Of a DNA stretch of 64,000 bases, positions 23,968 through 35,710 are shown one piece after another. The stretch is from the NCBI GenBank assembly GCA_012656075.1, contig JAAKBF010000282.1, positions 412,795 through 476,794 of the forward strand. Reading direction: 5' to 3'. Within the stretch, counting starts at the first letter, position 1; every line of letters starts with the position of its first letter. The notes below the pieces were generated by a model. It was given only the letters and a program-made list of their open reading frames with translations. It searched no databases and was not told where the DNA came from. The translations under genes and the position numbers were made by a program. This stretch comes from Phytophthora hibernalis (lineage: Eukaryota > Oomycota > Peronosporomycetes > Peronosporales > Peronosporaceae).

Positions 23968-24808
23968 TCGAGTTCGCTCATCTGATCAGTAAGCGTCAGC
24001 TTACTAGTCAAATGGAGGAGCTCCGGCGTAAAGCCATGATCAGCGCTCACGACGAGCGCGGGTATAGCGTTGCGGCTGCTGTCGCTATACCACCGCATTC
24101 GGCCAAGAAGACCAGGACTACGTACGATGCTGCCGTCTGGTCTGTTCCCAGATCTCAACAGCCTTCGGCAGTAACCTGGAGCCGTTCAATCGGCTCCCAT
24201 GAGTTCCGTGACGAGGGTAACCCCGCCACTTTACCAAGAGCTGGCGCTTCCCTTGGCGGTGCCTCTCGCGGAGAACTCGCTCAACGTGGTATAGTGGGTC
24301 TCCCCATAACGGTCAAGGAGAGCCGGCGGAGGCCTCGCACGCATTTGAGTATGATGCTCCGGCGCGACAGGAGGCGCCACGGCCCGTGACTGGGGCCAGG
24401 GACTCGTTCGTGCTTGTCCAGTAGGATGAGATCCGACAACTTCGTGACCGGATGTACGCCCTTGAGATTGCGTTGGGTCTTTGACCCGGGGACAGGCTGC
24501 TGCGCAGTCCGGGAAGCGCGGGACTCTTGAAGCACTGCAAGTTTCCTTGGCGGACCTGCACCGCGAAGTGGGCGACATTCACGAGCGTGTGGATTGCCGG
24601 ATGACCGAGCTTGTTCGTGACAATCTCCCTGGGAGATTGCCGAGCTCCGACGCGAGTTGAACTCGCGTCTCCCTCGGGAGACTCATTCTCGGGCTCCGGC
24701 TCAGCCCCAGCCTCAACCGCAGACTTATGCGTACGCGCAGCCTTACCAATACGGCCCGTACGTGTACATCTCTTCATATGGTGGGAGCCCGTCGTACCCA
24801 CAGCCGAT
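23968..24808 (+). pseudogene. Antisense gag fragment within Gypsy copy 2
   Basis: On the plus strand this repeats the gag-like coding seen at 14630-13790: EFAHLISKRQLTSQMEEL near 23970, DEIRQLRDRMYALEIALGL near 24427 and the Q/Y/P-rich tail near 24700-24815. The upstream gag N-terminus present beside copy 1 is absent, because homology stops at 23968. Confidence 0.65.
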
Positions 24809-27800
24809 GTACGACCAGGCCTCTTTCAGCGGCCGTATTCTTCGTCGTTGGTCCCGCCAACTGAGACCCCGTCTCGTTTCGTGGAGGTGACGTCGTCCTT
24901 GCGGGGACCGCCTCCTCTTCCGTATGAGGGCCGTCGCGTTGAGGATCGTGATACCTCGTCAGACCAACCCACATAGAACGTCGGACGGGTCGTCATCGAC
25001 TTAGGCAAGTCGATCGTGTAGGCCGCACCATGCCTGGCCAGGATCGTGAAAGATCCAATGAAGTGGTGCTTCAGTTTGTTGCTGCCAACGGAGCTTACCA
25101 GATTTAGTGGTAAGTTCCTAGTGTCAAGTAGGACTAAGTCACCCACATTAAACACGTTAACGTTTCCTCTTCCATGTTTGTCGGAGTACTCCTTTTGTTT
25201 ATTTGGGGCGGCAGCCATAGCATCCCTAACCCGGCTTATGATATTAAGCCTATCATCGACAAAGGTCATTAATTGCTTTTGCAATGCGACCGGTGTTACG
25301 TCAGACACTTGGGAGCAAAGAGCTTTCCGAGCCTCTCCCCACTCACGATCGAAGCCGCAGAGCTTCCCCGCAGTGTCACGGGCACTTTGGGCTGCCGCAG
25401 CCCGTTCAGGTAGAACGGGGTAAAACCTGTCGACGCGTGGACCGCGTTGTTGAGCGCAAACACAACCATAGACAGGCGGTCGGACCAAGTGCCCGCACAG
25501 ACACTCCGAAGTGTGTCTTCGAGGACGCGGTTAACCCGCTCCGTCTGGCCATCCGTTTGGGGATGGTCCGCGGTGGACATTCAGGAGTCTGGTTCCGAGT
25601 AATTGGAAGAGGGTCTTCCAGAACCCAGCCGTAAAGCGCGGGTCTCGATCAGAGACAATGGTCTCTGGGAGACCGTGATATCGAAACACGCCATCGAGGA
25701 ACAGCTTTGCAGGCGGTTCCCTGTCATCGTATCGGGGACTAGAGCAAGACGCACCATCTTGCACAGCCGGCAGACAAGAGCCAGGATGCCAGTGTTGCCT
25801 TGGGCGTCAGCCGGTAGTCCGAAGACGAAGTCAGGGCTCATTGACTTCCAGCAGTCTGCCAGGACAGGCAGACTCTGAAGAGGAGCCGAAGCGTGGCCCG
25901 AAGGCTTCACACGCTGACATTTTCACATGTCTTGACGTACGTGGCGACCCACTTGTACATGTGGGCCCACCAGAAGTGTGTTGATACGGAGAGGAACATC
26001 TTCTCCCGGCCAAGGTGGCCGCATGAAGGCGTGTCGTGCGCCCCAAGAAGTATGTCATACTTCAGATCTTCGTCGTTCGCAACGACTACCCTAGGAGGAT
26101 CGGCTGGGTCTACGCGGAAGTAGGGTAGCCCATCTGACCACTCTAGCGGTGTAGGCGCGAACGCTGCCGCGGCGAGAGCCATATTAGTTTGGCCTCCTGG
26201 CCGGCAAAGCTGTAACGGACGATAGGCGCCAGCGTCTCGTCGTCCCGATACGCCATGCGTATCCGATCATACAGACCACTCATGGCTCTCGTAATGTGAG
26301 CCAGTTTGTGGTCTGGACGGCGTGACAGCGCGTCGGCAAGCACGTTCAGCTTGCCTGGCTTGTATTCAACACGGAAGTTGTATTCCGCGAAGAACGACAG
26401 CCATCGGGCCATTCTCTGCGACAGGTGTGGCGAGTTAGTTGCTGTCCGCAAGGACGCGTGATCGATGTAGATCAAAAATGGTGTTGAGCCCAGAAGATGC
26501 ACCCGGAACTTCACCAGGGCGTACTTCATTGCGAGGAGCTCCTTGTCGTGCACAGGGTAGCTCCTTTCGGCTGCCTTAAGCTGCCTGGACTGGAACGAGA
26601 TAACTCGCTCGTGTCCGTCCTCGTCGTTTTGCAGCAGCGCGCAGCCGATTGCATAGTCGGATTCGTCGCAGACGACACTGAACGGCTTCGTCTCGTCCGG
26701 TAGAGCCAGGACCGGCGCGCATTGAAGGCTCGCCTTGATGCTGCCAAACGCGTCCTGGTGGTGACGTTCCCAGCGCCACTCAATGTCCTTTTTTAGCAGA
26801 TCGGACAGGTGCTTTGCCAACCCGGCGTAGCCCCACTGTACTTGTACAAGGAGTTAGCCAAACCCAGCCACCTACGCAGATCCTTTTGGGATCTTGGCGT
26901 CTGCCAGGCTGAGATAGCTCGGACCTTCTCGGGGTCAGCTCGAACGCCGACGCTGCTGACAAAATATCCAAGAACCTTGATTTCTCCGGCGGCAAAGACG
27001 CACTTCTCGATGTTGGTATAGAGCTTGTTGGCTCTCATGACCTCAAACACTCGACGGAGGTGCTCAAGATGCACCTCAATAGCCGTCTTGCCTTCCTCGG
27101 CACGGCTATGGACTAAGATGTCGTCAAAGTACGTTTGCGTGAAGGCGCGCAAGGGTCGGAACAGTTGCGTGACAAAGCGATTGAAAGTCGATGGGACATT
27201 GGACAGGCCATGTGGCATCACTAGCCATTCCCAAAGCATCCTGCTACGGGTGCTGACCGCGGTGAGCGGTATGTCGCTCTGGCGCATCTGGATCTGGTAG
27301 TATCCGTCCATCAGATCCAGTGCGCTGTATAGCTCACAGCCGACCATGTTGTTTAACAACACATGCTTTCGAGAGATGGGTGTCTGGGCCGGCACCGTCG
27401 CGCTGTTCAGCTTGTTATAAGCGTGAACCAGACACTACTTCCTGTTCAGTTTACGAACGCAGAATGTGGGCGCCGAGTGCGGACACTTTGATTCTCGCAC
27501 CATGCCTGCCTTCGCCTTGGCGGCAAAGAAGGCATCGATGACCTCGCACAGCTCACGAGGTAGTGGCCACTGCCTCGTGACGCAGTACTTCGAGCCAGGC
27601 ACGAGGTCAATCTCGTGCCGCACACCTCGGGCCGGAGGGAGTTGGGATGGTGGGTCGTTAGACACCACATCCGAGAATTCCCGGACCAAGGCGTAGGCAG
27701 GGTCATTTGGGCTCTTAAGAATCTCAGAACCCAAGCGCGTTGCGCGCTGCTTCCTGAACTGCTTCAGGACGTCCTCGAGGAAGAGTTCGCTTATTCATGA

Positions 27801-28900
27801 GTGGGATCCGGTCGTAGGAGTACCATCTCCGAGATCCCACCGGCTTTTAGATCGACCAGAAAGTCTCTCATCGACATTGCTTTGAGATTCAAAAGCTCTG
27901 ACATCTCTGGCAGGGCCTCTAGTTGTACCGACCCGGGCTTGACCTTGCGGCCAGTCTCGCCGTCGAAGATATGATAGCATTCTTCTGGCGGCGGCGCCAA
28001 GGAGTTTTCATCGACTCCAAGCTTCGGTCCTGACATCTTGTCGAGAGTACTCTGTTATCTTCTGGCGTGGTTCTTCGTTACCCACTGCCTTATCCTGTCT
28101 TGGTACAGCGCCTAAGGCCTGTACGGGCCCAGGTGGAACTGTGCTACCCACACTAGAGGCGCTGCTAGCGACCTCCACGCTGGCCACGGTCCCGACCTCT
28201 TCGGTCTCACGTGAGCTTGTGCCTTCTCGTAGACGGGCTTCGTCCTTCGCGGACATCGTCGATGCCCATACGGCGCAACGACTTGGTGCGCTGGAAGATG
28301 CTGGCGTTGCACCTTTCCTCGCGGGTCTGGGTGTACCCAAGACCCTTGGGCTTGCTGCAGGTTCATTAGCAACAGAGACCTCCGCGGTGTTCCACCGACG
28401 TTCATTAGAGCCTCGAGTTCGGACAGAGGCGAGAACATTACTCACCAAGACTCTGTCAGCAGTCGCAGACCGGCTAGCTCCTATGGCTTTGTCACGCCAG
28501 TCGATCCAGGGCTCATGCTTTATGAGCCATGGCATGCCCAGGATCAAGTCATACTTGTCCATGTCAAGAACGAGGAATCATTCAGTCGAGTCGAAGTCTT
28601 CGAACTTGACTGCAAGATCCATAAGGACCTTAGATACTTCTACCACAGATCCGTTGACAAGTCTGACTAAGACTTGCCCGTTGCATTTGTTCTCTCGCAA
28701 GGCATCGGCGTATTTGTCCCCATTCCAGGTGACCGCCTGGCGGCGTGCAAAGATCTTGGACGCCCTAGAATCAATCCGAATTCGTAAAGAATGATTGTAT
28801 CCCCGTATACTTGCGTGTACTACAAGCAGCCCTCCGCTGCCCTTCTTCGCTTCGAGAGTACAGAGACTCTCAGGGGCTAAACTTCCATGGTGCACGCCAT
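24120..28900 (-). pseudogene. Gypsy pol, copy 2
   Basis: Domain order and motifs match copy 1: protease IDSRASKIF near 28770, reverse transcriptase with YFDDILVHS near 27125, RNase H 26700-26300, integrase 26040-25300 and chromodomain near 24240. The six-base A-run near 26793 keeps reverse transcriptase and RNase H closer to one frame than in copy 1, while a GGG near 25718 and another change near 28580 disrupt it elsewhere. The shared TAG at 27437-27435 remains. Confidence 0.85.
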
Positions 28901-28910
28901 CCGCGCACCT

Positions 28911-29924
28911 CTCATGAAAGCTTAGTCTTTCCCCAGCAGGGCGCCCCTCCCCTACTGGTTGCCTGCGTTCCCCTGGCCTTGGGATCGCGGCCTCTGCCAA
29001 CTACCCTTGGGACCAGAAGGAGGAGGAAACGCCTCCTTTGTCCACCCACAGGACAGGCATGTTTCATGTGCCCGACCTTGCCGCAGCCGAAGCAGCGAAT
29101 GTCGTTCTGCTCGGCCAGGCCCAAGTCCATTGGGACGGGACCTCCGCCAGTTCCATGGCCGGCACTGCCTATGGCAGTGCCCGTGGATGAAGAGAGGGCC
29201 AAGCAGACACAGGAGTACGAGCCTGTTTGTGGCTGTACTTCTCTTGAGAGCGACCTGAACGGCCGCTTCCATGGTCTTGGCCTGCACGCGGAACTATTGT
29301 GTGCGTGCGGGACCAACACTCAGGCCGTCCATGAACATGGTAACCTTGATGTGTTCAGGTAGGGGTTCCCCACCAGAGATGCCGCGAGTACTCGCATCTC
29401 CTGGATGCACTCGTGCAGCTCACGCTTCCCTGCTTACAGGCGAGGAAGCGAGAGCGCTGTCGAAACTCATAGTTCGCCGGTAGGAATGCGGCTCGAAGCT
29501 GTTCGCACAGCTGTGCCCATGATGTGAAACGTCCAGGGGTTGTCGCTTCGCGCGTATACGCCCAAGCCTTGGCTCGACCACAGAGATTGGAGAGCGCGAA
29601 AGCGACTCGAAGTTGCTCGGACAAGAGAAGGGCTGCGTCCATGGCCAGCTCGACTTCTCGAGTCTAGAAGTGAAGGTTTTCATCTTCCTTCCCGTCCTAT
29701 GACTGAACCTTCAGCCTCAACGGCTTGGGCTGCATCGGCCTTGGCTCTGAAGGCCGGGCCTGCAGGTTACCCTGCACATGGGCGATGATCCCTTGTTCAT
29801 AGGCGTCAAATGCACTCACGCGTTCGACCTGCTCTGCATGTGTTGACATTATCAAGCTCTGCAAGGACCCTCTTCCGAAGATGCCTGTCATCTTCCGGAC
29901 CGACTCGAACTGTGAGTCGGTCAA
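28911..29924 (-). pseudogene. Gypsy gag, copy 2
   Basis: This is the counterpart of the gag at 8673-9690, with the same leader, capsid region and CFGCGKVGHMKHAC zinc knuckle (near 29090). The shared TAG is at 29296-29294. Single-base length differences in G and C runs shift its frames relative to copy 1. Confidence 0.8.
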
Positions 29925-29946
29925 GTGAGAAACTCACTGCGATCCA

Positions 29947-30318
29947 TGTTGGCTCACTTCTTGAGACCACATAGGATCAGGTAGTTCAATCTACCCACGT
30001 AGGTGTAGGATTGACTACAAGTGCTACCAAGAGTGACGGGAGTCACACAAGCACCTTGCTTGAGGAAGCGTAGCTTCAAGAGTATACAAATTCTTAGTGA
30101 ACGGCAGTTCACGAGCTTCTGGTCTGCGGGAGCTGAGTGGCTAGAATAGCGTAGTTTAAAGACATAGTGTATTTGGAGGTGTACCTTAAATTGGCCTGTA
30201 ATACAATTTCTAAGTAACCTATAGTTTGTCCTATATGTAATATCTGAGGCACGTCCGGACGTGGCCATGGTGTGTCCACACCATGGAGTCGATGTGTATC
30301 CATCTTAGCCCCGCTGCA
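29947..30318 (-). repeat. Gypsy LTR, copy 2 (372 bp)
   Basis: On the minus strand it starts TGCAGCGGGGCTAAGATGG and ends GAGCCAACA. Compared with copy 1 it lacks the 28 bases containing the perfect hairpin and differs in the adjacent palindromic part. It then becomes nearly identical from ATTACATATAGGACAAA onward. Confidence 0.85.
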
Positions 30319-30470
30319 CCCGTGGAGATCCAAGTGGCGACCGACACGATTGCTGCTGTTCGTGGCGGTGCTGGTCGTGGGCGGCGCTCGCGGCGTGGAC
30401 CGCAGCAATTTCCGCACTTAGGACAACACGCAGTTCCGCAGGTTTCGAGACGCAAGACAAGTAGTTTCTT
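30319..30470 (+). pseudogene. Fragment of the glucosidase II alpha 5' end
   Basis: Starting right at the outer edge of the Gypsy LTR, the shared leader CGTGGAGATCCAAG and the signal-peptide region LLLFVAVLVVGGARGVDRS are colinear with the 5' end of the gene at 21931 on the other strand. A TAG replaces the Cys codon after FRT near 30420, and homology fades by about 30470. Only about 40 codons are represented. It is a partial duplicate and not a gene. Confidence 0.85.
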
Positions 30471-30581
30471 TTGGGGGCAAAATCGTTTGACTTCACCTAC
30501 CATGCTTGGGGGCGTGGTGAGTGGCCCCAGCCCCAGTTGAGAATGCTTGCCCTGCGTGCGTGTGAGTAGGTAGTGATCAGT

Positions 30582-31600
30582 TCAGGCACACCTTTTGCGT
30601 GAGAGACCGAGGGTGAATTTGGCTGCTTGCACTGGATATCCTTCAAAGCAATTGCTCATCCATCGACCGAGCAGCTTGATCGAAAGACTGTCAGCGTCTC
30701 CACTGAGCAACAATGACGCACCGCCGATCCGAATCGAGTGGGACGAATATCGTGAGCAGGGGACCCCGATGCTTCTGACCAGCGTCTTTAGCGCATCATT
30801 CACTTCCGCCACATCAACATTGGCACATATGTACGGATTCGTCTCCAAATTTAATTCTCGTCTCACCCTGGAAATGTGCCAAAGAGCCATCCGCAGACAG
30901 AGCACGGAGTCTCCTGTGACATGCATCGTCCGCCAGGCTCCCCCATTATACTGGTCGTTCTTTGATCCAGCTAGACCAATGGTTACTGAGGTCGCAGCTT
31001 GGTACACCGTGGGTATTCCGTTCCCGTCGGAGAAACACGCGTTTTCAGTCTTCAAACAGTACGAGTGTCGTTATTTACCTTCATGCAGGTACTCCGTTCT
31101 TCTAAGCAGGAAGTAGTATGCTAGGAGGACTGATCCCCACACTATCCGGCGCCGGGGTTGAGAGATATCGATACGCCGATATAAAAGCCGGGGTGACTGT
31201 CTGCTTCTTCACGACCCGAGACACGTTGGATTCCGCGCAGGAGGATGTCAAAGTCCGGCGAGCACCGGATAACTACACGGGGATACCGTCGAGATGCCAC
31301 CGAATAGCTGCAAGTTTGAGCTGAATTGTATCGAACTGTTTCCTATGCCAGTCCAACCGTAACGCCAACAGAAAATGGCGAACATTCCTAACTTGAGTCC
31401 CGCGTCGTTTGCGTTTGTTTCAAGCCACGGAGACCATTTCATGAACCTCGAAAATCGGACCCACTGGCGCCAGTGTGTCCCGTACTTGGAAGCGGTAGTG
31501 TCAACGCTGGCGAACTCGCAGAGCACCGATCCCAGAGTTGTGAGAGCTCGTCGTAGGGTTTCACCAATGGTATCTGCGTCCAACCACACGACAAGTTAGC
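30582..31600 (-). pseudogene. DIRS tyrosine recombinase
   Basis: The C-terminal catalytic part (31055-30582) shows SSHSIRIGGA, the H-x-x-R box, then IKLLGRWMSNCFEGYPV, where the Tyr is the likely nucleophile. The N-terminal core-binding part (31589-31248) is in another frame, with YGTHWRQWVRF near 31470. The enzyme joins element circles to the genome. One or more frame changes between 31250 and 31060 separate the halves. Confidence 0.8.
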
Positions 31601-31619
31601 CCACGTTGTGAATAAAGGG

Positions 31620-33105
31620 TCGGTTGTCGTCCAGGCTCGTGATCCCGCATCCGCCATGATGTTTTCAGCACCAGGAACGTGGGCTGCAGTATATATAAGC
31701 AAATTTTTGAACTTGGCAAGCGACAGCAAGCGATTATAAAGGCTAGCACGACGTTGGGACCATGACACGGCGCTTGCATTGTCAATCCAAAAACACGTAT
31801 GGACTGACTGGTGTGTCTCCACGGCAGCCCTCGTAGGCCCCCATATGAGTGCGGCCAATACGACGCTCTGCAACTCACGGACATCGATCGTGTTCACCGA
31901 CGAATCCGTTTGAAATTCCTTCTGTATGCCTCGCGTGAATCGCACTCGAATGAATTGGCGTAACGAAGGCACTAGGGCACGCAATCCGTCGTTTGATGCA
32001 TCCATGTGCACGTGCACTGTTGGACGGCTTACTTGAACAAAATGATCAACTTGAATCCTGTTGAAGCGCTCGTGCTTGTGCAGGATCGCCAGGAACCATC
32101 GTAGGTCTGCCAGCGCAGCGATGGAAGTTTTCAGTTGCCACAGCGTTCGGTGGAGATGGCTACATCTTGTATTCACTGGAAAAATGCTCGGGCCGGTGGA
32201 CAGCACGTAACGATGTAGCGGAGACTTCCTAACAGGCTAAGTACTGATGTTTTCGTCACCGTTCCTGCCTTCAGGGTATCGATAACACGTCGCTGCGCTT
32301 TGAGAATCTTTGCCGTAGGAATTGTCACCGTGCTTTGAGCAGTATCCCAATCGAGTCCCTGCGATCGCCCTTGCTCCCCCACTTCGTAAAATTCCGCTCA
32401 TAAATCGCTGTGGGGCCGAACGCGGAGGCCATGGCTCTACGTAGAACCAAATTAGCAATAAAGCACCTTGACCCATGGTCCAGCTCAACACAAGTGTGGT
32501 CGTCGCACCAGTATTAGCCTTGTAGCGGGGTTGAAGCTGTAATGTAGGCGCCGTTGGCAAAATGCCTGCTCGTACTCGCCGTTTATCAGTGCGCCAGGCA
32601 AAAATACCATGTCGGTGAGCCGCACCACCCAAATCCCCACGACCTGCGAGGTCGATTGTACCTGATCTCAGGAAAATGTGTTCGATCAGTGTAGTCATTC
32701 ACAGTATCTTCATCTGGGTAAGAGTAATCGTTGATAAGGCGGATGCCGGGTGGTTCCGCTCCAGTTTCATTAACAACACCAACAGGTGATACGAACACTT
32801 CTTTCCACTGCTCGTCAACCAACGAAGCTTTCACAACTAGATATCGACCTGCTTTCAATGCCCTTTGCGAATATGTCGCTATACCTGAGCACGGTGGTCG
32901 TTCAACGATCTGTGATTAGGAGGTCGATTAGGTTGGCGCAGGGGCGCTCCGGAAGCCATTCTGGGACTACGCCATGTCTTACAACTACAACGTCATTCCA
33001 GAGAGTCCAAACCTCAAGCAGTCCGTCATTTGATGGGCGAGGCAGCTCGTTCAAATCTTTTTTAGGGCGCAGGTCGTCCGCAGTCTCGACCCGTACAAGA
33101 CGCAC
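31620..33105 (-). pseudogene. DIRS reverse transcriptase and RNase H
   Basis: The N-terminal reverse-transcriptase motif VSPVGVVNETGAEPPGIRL lies near 32790-32735, and the catalytic box reads WCDDHTCVELDHGSRC near 32530-32480. RNase H shows VHVHMDASNDGLRAL near 32015, DVRELQSVVLAALIWG near 31885, CFWIDNASAVSW near 31790 and a terminal MADAGSRAW near 31640. At least four frame changes occur. The finger-palm part between about 32690 and 32560 seems shortened. Confidence 0.75.
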
Positions 33106-33594
33106 GAAATCAGGAAGCGATAGGCTTGACTTTTTCGCTGGGTTGAAAGAAAATTGACCAATTGACCATGTCTAGGTCAAGTATGTCGTCGTTTTGACAC
33201 TCCATGGTAGCTGGGGTCGAAAGGCTCAGCTTAACTGAAAGGTTCAGCGACCTCTGCAAGGTTTCTCACGATCTCGGCCCCACAATGTGCACTCACGTTC
33301 ACCAATGTCTCCATATATTTGGTATGAGCGGCCACCAGGTTGTAATAAACAGCGTTACACGAGTTCATCACACTGTCAAAACACCGCTCACTACACGATG
33401 TAGATGTCTGAGATGGAGATCGAACAGGCTGTTCATGTGGGACCGAGACCCTTGGCTCTCAGAGATCGGCGTATTCGGGGGCCAGACCGCCAACATTTTT
33501 GTCGATGTGCGCCTTCACGTCGGCTGGCAGCATCTGTTTGAGGGACTGGGCGTCAACGCTGGACGTGCCGCTAACTGTACGGTAAGGTCTGCAA

Positions 33595-35047
33595 TTACGG
33601 CCTTTTGCTGATCGTAGAGAGCTCCGCAAGAAGCGAGTCATGCAGTTCAAACTCGTCCTTGACTCGTATCGCGACGCTCAAGCTCTGTGATAACACCAAC
33701 GTACGAAACTTGCCTAATTTCATGTTGATCCAGAGCAAAAGACGGCGGGTCGTTTCACTATAGGGCTCGTCGGCGTCGGCAAACGCTTCAACAAACTGCA
33801 CTACGGCATCCAAAACATCAACCGTGCCCGAGTTGTAGAACGAGCGCCCGAAGTGGCACAGGTTGTGTAGTGCTTGAAGTAGTTCCGTGTAAGATGGCGT
33901 CATAGGAGCTGGATGAAGAGTGTTTTACGAGAGAAATCACTCATATTCACTGCTTCGGAGCTATTTAACATCATGTTGCGCATCACCCGGGCGAAGGAAG
34001 TCACGGAAAGGCCACGAACATGGAATCCAAAATCGTAAGCTCTACGTAACACAGGAGGCGTTCCGCGGAAACAGTCTGTCCGAGCCTGTTGGGCATATTC
34101 AAGAACAGTTTGAGCAGGCTTACTTTGGTTATCCGGGTGCGATATTGAGTCATTGATTCGTTGCTCGATCGCCGTCGGTCTGAAGATAGTTGCAGAACAC
34201 CCGCGCACCTCGTCTACGGCTTCCAGAATGCGGGTATGCATTTCCGGCTGACGATTAGCCGCGCCATCATCAATGAGTTGTCTGTTCTCTTACTGGACAA
34301 CTTGTACGTAGTCCTCATCGCCCACTGTTGGCGGCGGCGAATCTTCTTCGGAACAATCAGTCAGCAAGGTGCTCGTAAATTTGCGTCGCTTGGATTGTTG
34401 CTTAGAGGGTGCTGTCGACGCTTTGCGCTTGTTCTTTGATGCTTTCATCACAGGGGATTCCACAATTTGGGGAGGTGCAAACAAACTGGCTCCCTTTCTT
34501 CCTTTTTATTGATTGAACAGTCGAGGACATGTTGCCGAGAAACTATGATGATGGCCAGCGTACCTGAACGAATGACCGGTACGTCTGCTGTAGGATCGAT
34601 TGGAACTGACATAGTTTTTGATATCTTGGCCGGAAGCGACGTTCCCGAGCGGGTCTTGTCACACAGGTTTGTAGTCTCGTTCAACTTGTCCAAAAGCTCG
34701 ACTGCGTTCAAGACTGCTGAGTTCGTTCCCGCACCCGTTTGGAGGGCGTAGTTAACCCAGTCAACCTTGATCGTGTTGGGCGGTAGCTGCGGATCAATCT
34801 TGCATGCCCCACCAGGTAGTCGCAGATGAAACCATGGCACTGTGGAGGTCATCCGATATTCAGTTACCACGCCGTAGGTCCACTGATACATCGCAAGTCC
34901 GTCTGACTGGATGAAAGCCAATGGATGATCGACGAACGAGCCTGGCCACATCTCCTTTTCCACATCATCGACTCGGCGTCGTTGTAGCACTGCAAGGTCA
35001 ACTGCCTCCGCCAAATCCTCACCAACCCCGTCAGGATCGATCAGCAC
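33595..35047 (-). pseudogene. DIRS ORF1 (gag-like), fragmented
   Basis: Three successive minus-strand frames carry it: 35047-34448, 34484-33900 and 33903-33595. A basic lysine/arginine-rich patch lies near 34420-34370. LQALHNLCHFGRSFYNSGT is near 33870 and VVQFVEAFADADE near 33800. Position and composition fit the first ORF of a DIRS element. No enzymatic domain is seen. It could alternatively be a host-derived fragment. Confidence 0.55.
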
Positions 35048-35710
35048 AATCTGTACAGATGATCCACTAATGCTTGGAACACGAGCGTAGTGGAACTCCG
35101 TCAGGGATGGAACCTGAGGTGGTCAGGTACAAACACCGAAACTGGAGACAGTCATGCCTTAGCCACGAAGTAATTCCGCCAATACCAGAGCCAATGCTGT
35201 ACCCTTTCCCCGGTACACCCCCGAGGCGCGGTCCACTCTAAACGACCCTAACGACGCCAACTAGGCGGGCTGGGCGCGGGTACCTGATACTCCTGGGTCA
35301 GGCATGCACCGACCGCGAGCACGAGAGGAATTGGTCGAGCTGTGAGCGTAGACGGTCTTGCGCTGCTGGTCGAGGTGGCGCTATGCGCTGGTTTTGTCGA
35401 GGCGGTGCTGGTCTTATCGAGGCGACGCCTGCGTTCAGAAGCGAGCGCGAGAATTTATTAACTGCGAGCGCGAGAGGAACCTTTTACATTTCTACATAAA
35501 TTACAATTACTTTTGTATTGAAATATGCACCAAGTAGTTTAACCTGCGGCACGCCTGATATTAATGGGTAGGTGCCCCATGTATCAGGCGGGCCGCATCA
35601 AGAAATCGACTCGCTCGTTGGGTTTCGCAAAATCCCACCACATCCTTAGCTCTGAAATAAATTTCAGATAACACCTTATGCTCTCAGTAACATCAGTCGT
35701 TCGAACTACT
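35048..35710. other. Intergenic DNA with GC-rich block
   Basis: From 35260 to 35480 the DNA is GC-rich with repeated GAGCGCGAGAG-like and GTCGAGGCGG-like motifs. This may be the terminal part of the DIRS element. No gene is supported. Confidence 0.4.
35545..35597. repeat. 16-bp inverted repeat (hairpin)
   Basis: TGCGGCACGCCTGATA at 35545-35560 pairs with TATCAGGCGGGCCGCA at 35582-35597 with one mismatch around a 21-base loop. Function is unknown. It could be the end of a small transposon or a retroelement hairpin. Confidence 0.6.

Larger units (their letters stand above)
23968..30318 (-). mobile_element. Gypsy chromovirus copy 2, inverted relative to copy 1
   Basis: This is the reverse-complement counterpart of 8230-14630 with very high identity throughout. 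It carries the same TAG stops (29296-29294 in gag and 27437-27435 in reverse transcriptase) and the same antisense gag segments at its 3' side. It ends abruptly at 23968 inside the antisense gag. Its LTR (29947-30318) lacks a 28-bp hairpin segment present in copy 1. No 3' LTR is present. Confidence 0.9.
30582..35047 (-). mobile_element. DIRS-type retroelement with tyrosine recombinase
   Basis: On the minus strand the order is gag-like ORF (35047-33595), reverse transcriptase (about 33105-32240), RNase H (about 32100-31620) and tyrosine recombinase (about 31590-30582). Use of a tyrosine recombinase in place of a DDE integrase, together with the WCDDH reverse-transcriptase box and the HVPGAENIMADAGSRAW RNase H end, is typical of DIRS elements. 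All parts are broken by frameshifts. I could not identify the split or inverted terminal repeats expected for the family. Confidence 0.8.

Noticed and set aside
28141..28794. 217-codon plus-strand frame within Gypsy copy 2, mirrored at 10458-9805
   Set aside because: It lies antisense to the protease region, which has clear family motifs, and shows no domain itself.
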